From Rebecca billardiae RCC1528 (Eukaryota; Haptophyta): a stretch of DNA of 64,000 bases. The position numbers and the translations under genes were made by a program. The notes beneath the pieces were generated by a model, which saw only the letters and a program-made list of their open reading frames with translations, was not told the DNA's origin and did no database searches. The DNA lies in NCBI GenBank assembly GCA_965240325.2, contig OZ251237.1, positions 372,001-436,000 of the forward strand, written 5' to 3'. Below are positions 1 through 9,384 of this stretch, piece by piece; the stretch's first letter is position 1; every line of letters begins with the position of its first letter.

Positions 1-243
1 TGTGATCTTTTCGTCCGGGTTTCTTTGAAGAAAAAGCGAAAATGGGCGGCCGGCAAAATACGCGCTTCATTTTCTGCGCGATGGTGATTTTCGATTTTCG
101 GATCGAAACGCGGCAAACGCGCCGAGGCATCCGCTGCCCGCGCGGTCAACACGCGGCGGCGGCAAGTCTGAATATATGATCGAGCCGTGGAGCTGGGCAG
201 CGGCACTCGACGGCTCCCCCCATCTGAATCGTTGTCGCTGCTG
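1..243. other. 3' flank of the first gene, no feature seen
   Basis: This edge segment lies downstream of the minus-strand membrane protein gene. It is less GC-rich than the neighbouring exons. I see no open frame, repeat or RNA gene that I can support. Confidence 0.5.
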
Positions 244-2548
244 CTACTTGTCGTTGACCACCTTCACCAGCTCGTCGAGCCGCACCGTGCGCTCCTGCAT
301 CAGCTTCTTGACGCCCTCGCGCGCGTCCTCTGACATGTACGACGCCTGCGTGGTGGCAAAGGGCATCACGCCCGTCGTGAGGTACGTCTCCCAGCGGCGC
401 TGCGAGGCGATCTCGTTGACCATGCAGTCGACGCCGAGCAGCGTCGTGTACAGGTACTTGGAGAGGATCGAGAAGAGGATCGAGAGCGCGAGCTGCGGGT
501 TCTTGAACTCCTTGATCGCCTCCTCGATCAGCTTGCGCGCGTCGGTGAAGAAGAGCCAGTACACGATGCACAGGTACGCGACCGACGTGTACATGATGAT
601 GTAGTAGTTCATCCACGTGAGCACCTGCCGCATCTTGTGGTCCGTCATCGGCTTGGTCACGTTGAAGTGCAGGCCTGGGCCGGCGGCGCCGCGCGGTGGC
701 GCGCGTGAGCGCGCGCGCGAGCGCGCGCGCGCCCGGCGGCGCGGATCCAGCGCGCCCGCGCGCGCGCCTCCGCCGCACGGGCTCGCGCGAGTCATCGGGC
801 GGCGCGGCGGCGGCGCGGCGCGCACCGAGGACAAAGTAGGTCATCGGCCCGTACGCGAGCAGCAGCAGGCCCATCAGCATGATGAGGTTGCCCAGCAGCT
901 GGAAGACGATGTTGTACATGCACCACACGAGCGGGCAGTAGAGCCACGGCAGCATCAGGATGAACATGCCCGGGATCGAGCTCTGCGGCACGAGCGTCTT
1001 GGCGCGCATCGCGCCGCGTATGAGCCCGGGCGCGAGCGAGATGGCGGCGGGCACCATGATCTGGAAGCTCATCATCGCGTGCGAGAGGCCGATGCCCAGC
1101 TCGATGCTGTCCTTCATCCGCTCCACCATCTCCTGCACCGCGAGGTACAGCTCGGTCGAGCCCCGGCCGCCCTCCTCGCCGCTCAGGTACGGCTGGAGCG
1201 CGGTGCACATCGCCTTGGCCTGGCCGATCAGCTGCTGGTCGGTGCCGGAGGCGATGACCTCGCGCGCGTTGCCGCACTGCTTGTGCAGCTCGGACAGGTC
1301 AGCGTTGAACTCCTCGTAGCCGGCCACCTCGATCCTCCGCCTGCCGGCGCGGCGGGGTCGCGTCCGGGCGCGGGCGGGGGGGCGGAGCTGGGGTCGGCTC
1401 GGCGGCCGCGGCGCTGCCGGGTCGCGCTCCCCACGGCGGTGTGCGAGCGCGCGCGCAGCGCGCGCGCGCGCGCGCGCGCACGGCATCTGCTCGACGATGG
1501 AGCACACGTTGTCCACGAGGTTGTACGGGTGGTTCCCTTCGTACTCGATCACGAGGTCGCACAGCTCGTACATCATCTGCTCCTTCTCCGCCGTCTGGAA
1601 GTGCGTGCGGAACTCGACGAGGTAGTCATTCAGCACGGTGTCCATCGCGTCCCAGTCGACAAAGATGCGCACGGGCACGATCGAGATGATGAAGGGGGTG
1701 AGGAAGGTGAGGATCCACGCGAGCCCGACCAACCGGATGCTCAGCCCGTACCGATGCCAGCGCGCGAGCGCCATCAGCGTCGGTATGAGCGCCGCCCACG
1801 AGAAGAAGGCGAGGATGAGGTCGAGCACCGAGTCGACCTGCTTGGCCGGCAGCGTGGTGCGCGCCAGCGCGATCAGCAGGATCTCCTGCTGGTACTCGGG
1901 GAAGTCCATGTCGCACGTGCGCACCGGGTCGCGCTCGAACGCGACGTTGGTCGTGTTGCCGTCGCCCGTCTTGAAGGAGACGATCAGCGCGTCCTGCTCC
2001 TCGTACCGGCAGCCGCGCAGCGCGGTGCCGTTGGTCGGCATCACCGCCTGCTGCTGCACCCGGTACAGGTTGTCCTGCGACTCGCGCGCGACGGCGGCGA
2101 GGAGCATCGCCGAGCCGAGCGCGATCCAGAAGCACGCGTACAGCGCCGAGCGGCGCCACGTGAGCAGGTTGAGCGTGCCGGTCGAGCGGATCCCGTACGC
2201 GCCGTACAGCTGCCTGCGCTCGTCCTGCGAGGCGATCGGGTGCAGCAGCGGCTGCATCGAGCGCAGCGTGTGCAGGTGGCCGTAGCGGACGTAGTTGAAT
2301 ATGGTGACGAACACGTTCGAGTCCCAGTCCGCCGGGATCTTCGAGAAGGAGCGCAGCACCGCCCGGCGGCAGCCGCCGATGATGGTCGTGTCGTCAAACG
2401 TGAGCGTGGTGCCGCGCGTGATGCGGCGCTCGACGGGCGGCGGGTTGGCCGAGGTCGAGTCCGAGCTCGGCTGGTGAGCCGCTTTGCTCGGCTCGGCCGG
2501 CTGCTCGGCCGTCGGGCGGATCGGCTGCGCCTGATCGTCCGCCGCCAT
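244..2548 (-). CDS. polytopic membrane protein of unknown family
   Basis: Three exons (2548-1482, 1340-826, 674-244) are joined by introns of 141 and 151 bases with GT-AG ends and matching phases, giving 670 residues. The first about 45 residues are Pro/Ser-rich. A membrane segment near residues 130-150 is followed by a loop with two cysteines and two N-glycosylation sequons (NGT, NTT). Two more segments lie near 245-300, then comes a second Cys-bearing loop, and several further segments occur in exons 2 and 3, including the very hydrophobic stretch just before the second intron. The C-terminus is a charged, probably cytosolic helix. The start is the ATG that opens the acidic N-terminus; the frame is open upstream to 2677, so an earlier start is possible. 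I do not recognise the family. A transporter or receptor-like surface protein would fit, but this is only inferred from topology. The first intron opens with a long (CG)n run next to the donor. Confidence 0.7.
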
Positions 2549-2840
2549 CGGGGCCGTCCCGAACGCTGGCGGTGCGTCGATGGCGGCGCCTCTGCGCGGG
2601 GTGGCCGCGGCAAAGTTGCAGGAGGCTGGCCGATCTCCCGCGCATTTGTGAGAGTCCGGGGGGGGCCCGGGAGGCACCCCCTGCCCGGCCCCCTGTCCGG
2701 CGCCCGGGACCGTCCTTTTCGATCCGCTTTTCGTCGCGGACCGTCACGCCGTGACGTCGCAGTAGTGAGCCAGTGACGGCGTACGCAGTGCCAACGTGCC
2801 AACCGTGCGGTCCTTTCCCAGCACGCCGCACGGGGCCGCG
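2549..2840. promoter_or_regulatory. divergent intergenic promoter
   Basis: These 292 bases separate two start codons pointing away from each other. No TATA-like box is evident; the stretch is GC-rich with short G/C runs. Promoter function is inferred from geometry only. Confidence 0.35.
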
Positions 2841-3673
2841 ATGCTCGGGCGGCTCACAACGCGATGCGCGCGCTTCACACGAGGCTGCCCTCGCCTGTCG
2901 ACCGCGGCACCAAAGCCGGTGCCGCCACCACCGCCACCAAAGCCGGCCCCGCCGCCCCCGCCGCCGCGCGCGGCCTCGTCAAACCCGGCGGTCGCGTTTG
3001 CGCGATGGTACGACGCGGTGCTTGAGGCGCGCCCAGTGCAGACCAAGATGGTCACGAGCGGCGTGCTCTTTGCGTTGGGCGATATGCTTGGCCAGTACAT
3101 CACTCACGTGCGCGAGCCGGCACCCAAAGAAGGCGAGGCTGGCGGTTGGTTCGACTGGGGTCGGCTGGCGCGCGCGACCGCGTACGGCGGGATCTTCTAC
3201 CCACCTGTGGCGCACGTGCACTTCGAGTTCCTCGAATGGATCGTGGTGTCGCGGCTCGCGGTGTCGGCCTCGATGATGCCATGGGCCAAGATGTTCCTTG
3301 AGCAGTTCGTCTATTGGGGCTGGCTCTCCAACGCGTACTACCATTCGGTCCTAGGCTTCCTGCAGGGCATGAACGCGACGCAGATCTACGAGCGCGTCTC
3401 CTCGACGCTCATGCAGACGATGATCGCCCAGTGGATCTTCTGGGTGCCAGTGCAGGTCATCAACTTCAAATACACGCCATTGCGCTACCAGGTGCGAGCT
3501 CGCGCCCGCCGCCCACTGTCGGTCTTGTTCTCACGCGCGCGAGCCGGCCATGCGTGCGCGTGCGCGAGCAGCTCAACGTCGTGCTGGTCGTCTCGCTCGT
3601 CTGGACAACCTTCCTCAGCCTGGCCTTCCCTCCGCCGAAGCTCGGCGACGACGACAAGACCAAGAAGGCCTAA
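2841..3673 (+). CDS. Mpv17/PMP22-family membrane protein
   Basis: The product belongs to the Mpv17/PMP22 family of small four-helix proteins of mitochondrial inner or peroxisomal membranes. Exon 1 (2841-3491) ends in phase 0 after a codon for Gln. An 80-base GT-AG intron follows (3492-3571), and exon 2 (3572-3673) encodes the last helix. Family landmarks are visible in order: a tryptophan/tyrosine start of the core followed by P-x-x-T-K, the G-D-x-x-x-Q motif after the first helix, a conserved G-x-x-x-x-P-x-x-H block, and the W-I-F-W-V-P-x-Q-x-x-N-F signature near the end. The splice junction was chosen because it restores the family spacing between P-L-R-Y-Q and the final L-N-V-V helix. The first about 45 residues form a basic leader followed by two proline runs, consistent with a mitochondrial presequence plus spacer. 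Exact substrate and localisation cannot be read from the sequence. Confidence 0.9.
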
Positions 3674-4745
3674 ACCTCGAGTCTTAATCTCTTCACGCGT
3701 CCAGCTAACTATGTGCGCCTGAGATGAAAGTCGGAGACTCCGGGCACTCCGGGGTGCCACCCCGCGTCGCCGAGTGGCACGGCCATGTTCACCCGTACGT
3801 CGCTCGGTGCTCCGCGAGCCCGACTAAGTCGGCACCGGGCCCCCGGCGCCCCGAGTGCCGCCGTGGCGGCCCGGACCGTGCTGTCGTCAACGGTCTGACT
3901 CAGCAGGCTTCCTGAGTCGGTCAGTGTAATACATAATCATATAGCAGCATTGCGCCGCTACTTATATCAAATGGCGGGTGCTATATATGCCCGGGACGAC
4001 GACTCAGCTAGTCTGAGTCTTCACCTATAGGTATAGCTAGTCGTCACTCCGTCTGCGGTGAGTGTGAGCGGCGGTCTCGGCCAGTCCGGTCCGAATCAGC
4101 ACTCTGAGTTTCACTCACACCGACTCGTCGCGACGACGAGTCGGTGTGAGTGAAACTCCACAGCCTGACACTGCGTGCGTGCCGATCGATGCATGCGCCA
4201 GCTTGGCGGCGCGATGCAGTCTGGCGCACGACCATCTTACGTGGACGGTGGACCTGCGAGCGCCCGACCCGCACCGACCGCTGCTCCGCGGGCACCGAAC
4301 GGCGGCGTCAGCGCGGGCGCGTGCTCGGCTGAGGCACGGTGAGGGCATCGGCGAGCGCCACACGCCGCGTGGGAGGGTTATTTCACGCTGCTCAGAGGCG
4401 ATGAACGTCCCCCCCCCCCCCTACCCTCCGGTTCACCGGCCCACGCAGGGCCATGCTGGCGGGCGGCAGCCCTCGGTGAGATTCTTGCAAGTGTTCTGCT
4501 GATTCCCAGCCCTCCGGCTCCCGTCGGCGTGGTGAGCAGTCCTTTCTTGGGCGCAGTAAGTAAGCCGAAGAATCCAATCACGTGTGGCTTTTAAGATGGC
4601 TTGTTATTGAATATTCCCCGGTTACGTCACTCTACTTGGCGGCGGCGGCGGCCGCCCGGCACGAAACTGATGGTGGATTCTCCGATTCATTACTTTTGCA
4701 CAAGCAGAGCTGCGGGAGCTGGTACTCGCCGTCACGCGGGAGGCC
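3674..4745. other. intergenic region with a perfect hairpin
   Basis: About 1.07 kb lies between two plus-strand genes. It contains a perfect 23-bp hairpin (listed separately), an AT-richer patch near 3,920-4,030, and a run of eleven C near 4,409. Short open frames are scattered on both strands but none has recognisable content, so I call no gene. Confidence 0.6.
4108..4156. repeat. perfect 23-bp inverted repeat, 3-nt loop
   Basis: Arms 4108-4130 and 4134-4156 are exact reverse complements (beginning GTTTCACTCACACC) around a CGA loop. It lies about 435 bases past the Mpv17-family stop codon. Similar perfect hairpins recur in other intergenic gaps of the window. Function unknown. Confidence 0.9.
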
Positions 4746-7700
4746 ATGGGCCTCTCGCCCACCCTCCTCAAATGGTTGCTGGTCAACGTAGCAGTACGCG
4801 CTACGCTCGCCCAATCGCGCGAGTCTTTCGAGCTGCGCGTCATCGAGGGCCCGCCTGCGCTGCTGGGCATCTCCTTGCTCGCCGAGCCACCCGCCTTCTC
4901 GCTCGCGCACCTCGAGCCCCTGGAGGCCGAGGCCGTGCTTGGCCGGCCGCGCGCGCGAGCGAGCGGGTGGCTCGCCGAGTCTGGGGAGAGCGTGCAGCGC
5001 GGCTGCCCCTTCGAGTACGAGCGCCCGCCGGACTCGCTCGCCGGCGGCCCCTTCGAGTACGAGCGCCCGCCGGACTCGCTCGCCGGCGCGATCGTGCTGC
5101 ACGAGCTCGATGACGACTTTAGCTCGGAGTGCTCCGTCGAGGCGCACGCGCGGCACGTGGGCGAGCAGCTCGGCGTGCGCGCTCTGCTCGTCGTCTCGCC
5201 CACCGCGATCGCAGCGGGCGGTGTGCCGGGCGCGCGCGCGAACCAGTGGTTCGTCGGCGACACGCGCGCGCTGCTCGCGCCGATCGTCGCGGACCTCAGC
5301 CATCCTGACGCGGAGGCCCTCCTCGCCGCGCTGCGCGCGGGCGAGCGCGTGCGCGCTCGGCTCTCGCGCGTGCGCAGCGCTGAGGACGTGGCGAGGCTGC
5401 GCGCGGGCGCGTGGACCGCGATGTGGGCCTCGCCGGCGTGGTGGGTGTACCGCGCGCTGCTCGTCGTGCACGCGCTCTCGGTAGTCGAGCTCGCCGCGTG
5501 CCGGCTGCACGCGTTTTACCGAATCGACGGCGCGCTGCGCACGCTCACCTCGGCGGTGCTCTCCGTCGAGCTGGTGTCCAACGCGCTGCGCACGGCGTAC
5601 TGGCTGCTAGACCCGCACGACTCGCGGGGCGTGCTTCCCGCCGTCGCGCAGATGCTCTTCCGCGTGCTCGACTCGAAGCTGCCCGTCATCGCGTACTCGC
5701 TGCTGCTGCTGTACGGCTTCTCGGTCGTGGCGAGCGGCGGGCTGGCGATCGCGCCTGAGCGCGCGCGCGGCGCGCTGCGCGCGACGATGATCGTCGCCGT
5801 GCTTGCGCTCGTCTTGGGCGAGCTCGCGATCGCGACGGTGCACTGGCGCACGGGCCTGAGCTCGGCGCGCATCGCGCGGCAGAGCTGGCTGGTCATGCTG
5901 GACATCCTCGCCGTCCTGGCCAGCGGCCTGCTCACCTGGCGCGCGCGCATCGTCGTGTGGTCGCTGCCGCACGCGGTCAGCCGGCTGCTCACGCGCGCGG
6001 GCCTGCGCGCAGCCCTGCTCTTCGTGCTCAGCGTCTCGCTCGACATCGTCGTGCTGCTGTGGGGCCGGTACGCGCCGTGGCGCATGTACGCCAGCTCGCT
6101 GTGCGCCAACCTCGTCGCGCAGGTGCTCTCCTACGTCGTGGTGGACACGTTCCGCCCGATCGGCGTGCCGGTGGTGCGCGGCCCGCCGGCTGTACAACCT
6201 GGCGATGAGCGCGGGCGCGTGCGCCGCCGTGCACGCGCCGGTGCCGAGCCGCAGGCACTCGTCGATGCGGCGCCAATCGTCGGAGGGCACGGACAGCTCG
6301 GTCGGCGGCCACCTGCTGCTCGGCGTCTCGATGCGCTTCCTGCGCGGCTTTGCGGACGCCCAGGGGCTCGGGCCGGACACGACGACTGCCGAGGTCGCGC
6401 AGCGCGTGCGCGAGCTCACGGCGGGCAGCGCGCGCTACGAGTCGATCTGCGAGCGCTGCGCCGGCGCGAAGACGCAGGACGGGCACCGCGTCGTCGACAA
6501 CGCGACCCTCTTCGTGTGCCACGCGCAGGCGTGCTCCTTCCTCAAGCTGCTCGACGCGGTACGGCGTCGACCGAGATCGCACGTACCTCTGGCTCGACGT
6601 CTTCTCGATCCGGCAGCACGAGGTGTCGAGCGATGTGCACCACATCGGCAAGATCATCGGCGAAGTGCGCCGCGTGGTGATGGTGCTCGGTGCGCGCGGA
6701 CGGGGCGCGGCTCGCGCGGGCGCCCGTGCGCGCGCGAGCGCCCGCGCGAGCGCATTCGCACCCGCTCCTGCCCGCTCACCGCACCCGTGCCCTGCGCGCG
6801 TGCGCACGCGCCCCACGCAGACCCATGGGACGCGCCGCTCTGCCTCACGCGCGTGTGGTGCCTGTACGAGGTGGCGCACTGCGTGACCACGCCCGGCGTG
6901 GCCTTCTACCTGACGATGGCGCCCGAGGAGCGCAACGCGTACTTCAAAGCGCTCCGGCGCGAGCGCGCGCGCGTGGAGCACGCGCTCTCGTCCTTCGACG
7001 CGCGCACCGCGCAGACGAGCGTCGAGTCGGACCGGCAGATGATCTTCGAGCTGATCCGCTCGAGCTTCGTGCGCCGCGAGGACACGGCGTTCAGCCGCGC
7101 GATGTACTCGGCCGCGGCGGGAGGGTTCGCGCCCGAGCCCTCTCGCATCCGCTGCCCGAGCCCGCTGCTGAGCAGCCAGGTGCTGCCCGAGGGGGAGGAG
7201 GCGTCTCCCGGGGGGCCCTTGTCGGCCGGCCGGCGGCGGCAGCGGAGAACGCACTCGGCTTCGGCCTGGCGCCCGTTCAGCAGCCAGGGGCTCAGCAACC
7301 CCGGCGCCTCGGCCGAGCGCGACTCCCCTGGGCGGCGCCCCGATGCGGCCGACGCGGCCGAGGCGGCCGCGGCTGCCGCGGACAGCGTCGCCTTCGACAC
7401 GTTCAACGAGATCGTGCGCTCGGCGGTGCGCGCGGCGCTCGCCACCTCGAGCTGGGCGCCGCCGACGCCCTTGCAGCAGCGGCGGCTGGCGGCGCCAGAC
7501 GCGGAGCGCTCCAGGTGCAACGGCAGCGGCAGCTTGGGCGGCAGCGGCCGCTTCGTCTTCTCGGGGCGCTCGCGCGGCACCTCATCCGAGCTGCCGGCGG
7601 TCGTCGACAAGCCGGCGGCGCCCTCGGCCGCGGGTGCAGGGGCCGCACGCGCCGATCGGCTCGAGCTTGATTTGCCGGAGCCGGCGGCTGCTCGAGCCGC

Positions 7701-9168
7701 AGCCGGCGGCCCTGGTCTCGAGCAGCAGCAGCTCGAGCAGGAGCTGCGCCGCGAGTTCGAGCAGGAGGTGGAGATCGGGGCGCGGCGGCGCATGTTCGCC
7801 AAGCGGTCGCGCTCGTTCACTGTCGCGCCGCAGCAGAAGCCAGCGGCGGCGCTGGCGGTCTCCAGCCGACGCGGCAGTGCTGACGCAGCGATCCCATCCG
7901 CTGGCCAGTCGGAGGAGGCGCGCGCCCTGGCTGGCGTGCCCTCGGTCACGAGCGCGTGGGCGGAGGATCCGCGGCGACGGCCGTCGCGCGGGCCTGCCCC
8001 GCTCGTCTCGCTGGACGAGATCTCGCAGCTCGAGCAGCTGCTGCGGCTCGAGATCGAGCGCGACCTCGAGAGCATGATGCACGGCCGGCTCGAGAAGGGC
8101 ACTTCTCAGCGCTCGACGGTCACGCAGGCGACGCGCATGCACGAGTCGCCGGTGAGCGAGGCGGAGCGCCGCACTGCCGGCCTGGCGGGCGAGGCTGAAC
8201 AGCTGCGCCTCTCGCTGCGCACGAGCAACGCGCTGCTCGGCTTCGGCGGGCCGTTCGGGCTCGGCCGCTCCGCGGCGGCGGCGGCAGGCGGCGGTGAGCG
8301 GCGCCAGGAGCGGCCGAGCGGGAGCAGCACCGCCAGCAGCGTCCGCGCCGCCGCCGCCGACGACCTGCGGGAGTCCGGCCAGCCCGTCGGCAGCGACCTG
8401 CCCACGCAACGTTCGCGCAGCGTGACCCCGCCCGAGACACAGGAGGCCAGCCCTCGCCAACCGAGCCGCTACTCGAGCTTGTGGCGGCTGAGCACAAGCG
8501 GCTCGCCCCGTGCCAAGCGCCTGGCAAGGCTGGGGCTCGGGCTCGGCGCGCGCGGCTCGACGGCGGGCTTGCCCCAAGCGGGGGGCGCGGGGGGCAGCGC
8601 GCGTCCGTCCAGGGAGAGCACGCCACTCGCTCGGCGCTTTGCGGGCGGCAGCACGCGCCGCTCCGCGGCGAGCTCGCCCCACGTGGAGCGCCTGGGGGCC
8701 AGCGCGCGCTGCTCCAGGGAGAGCTCGCCCCAGTTGGGGCGCGTGGCGGAGCGCGAAAGCCGCGCACCGAGCAGCGCAGAAAAGGACGACCCGGGGCACT
8801 CGCTGCCCGGCCGGCTTCCGGTCGACGCCGAAGCCGCGCACTCACAGGCTCCGCGCGCGGTGTACGGAGGCGATGAGATCGCTGCCATCCTGTCGCGCAG
8901 CGTCTCGACTCGTGCACGGCATCGCACGTCCGTACGACGGTCGCCCGCGTCACGGCGTCGGCGCGACCTTCCGTGGTCGGCATCGGCGACCACGGATGAG
9001 GAGTCCGGCCGCAGTGAGGCCCTGCCCGCCCGCCCCGGCCATGGTTGCCGGCCGACGGCCGAGGGAGAGGATGTGCCCGAGTTCATCTCGCTGGGCGCGC
9101 TGCTGCCGCAGCGCGAGCTCGAGCTTGATTCGCCGGAGCCGGCGGCGCGCGACACGAGCGCGTGCTAA
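4746..9168 (+). CDS. signal peptide-ectodomain-7TM-TIR-like receptor protein
   Basis: The N-terminus is a signal peptide (M-G-L-S-P-T-L-L-K-W-L-L ...). An ectodomain of about 200 residues follows, holding a perfect 14-residue tandem duplication. Seven hydrophobic segments lie between residues about 230 and 470, a GPCR/GOST-like topology. After the last helix comes a cytoplasmic domain with the pattern F-V-C-H-A, W-L-D-V-F-S-x-x-Q-H and C-L-T-R-V-W-C-L-Y-E, a TIR-like arrangement I associate with protist signalling proteins. A 131-base intron (6690-6820, GT-AG) interrupts this domain. The last roughly 700 residues are low-complexity Ser/Arg/Ala-rich with degenerate Ser-Arg-Glu-Ser repeats and two copies of an L-E-L-D-x-P-E-P-A-A motif. 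Two single-base frame changes, near 6,180 and 6,560, break the reading frame inside otherwise continuous homology; each is fixed by removing one base. They may be assembly errors or mean a decaying gene. Confidence 0.6.
5005..5088 (+). repeat. 42-bp tandem duplication in the receptor ectodomain
   Basis: Two adjacent 42-base copies (5005-5046, 5047-5088) encode G/C-P-F-E-Y-E-R-P-P-D-S-L-A-G twice. The copies are near identical at DNA level, so the duplication looks recent and keeps frame. Confidence 0.95.
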
Positions 9169-9292
9169 GGTGACTACGAGACGATCAGCCCGGGCGGCCG
9201 GCCGGGCGGGAGCCCCGCGCTCAGCGCCGGCGGGCCGCTGCGCATGCCCACTGCTTGCTGCCGGCGCAGCGCCAGCAGTCCGATGGCTAGCA

Positions 9293-9350
9293 GTGATGAC
9301 GATGATGATGATGATGATGTGTCACAAGGATATATATATATATACACGTA
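9293..9350. repeat. (GAT)n and (TA)n microsatellites
   Basis: A GAT trinucleotide run near 9,294-9,320 is followed by a short TA run near 9,331-9,345. Both lie in the 216-base gap between two convergent genes. Confidence 0.85.
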
Positions 9351-9384
9351 TCGTAGTGATGTCGTCTGCGTGTCGTCGTTCGAT

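Noticed and set aside
617-2776. Long plus-strand frame opposite the first membrane protein gene
   Set aside because: Arg/Gly/Ala-biased translation without hydrophobic or domain pattern; it is an antisense shadow of the spliced minus-strand gene.
6205-6540. Separate gene starting at M-S-A-G-A-C inside the receptor
   Set aside because: The preceding residues R-R-L-Y-N-L-A continue the membrane-domain homology in the same frame, so a frame break explains it better than a new start.
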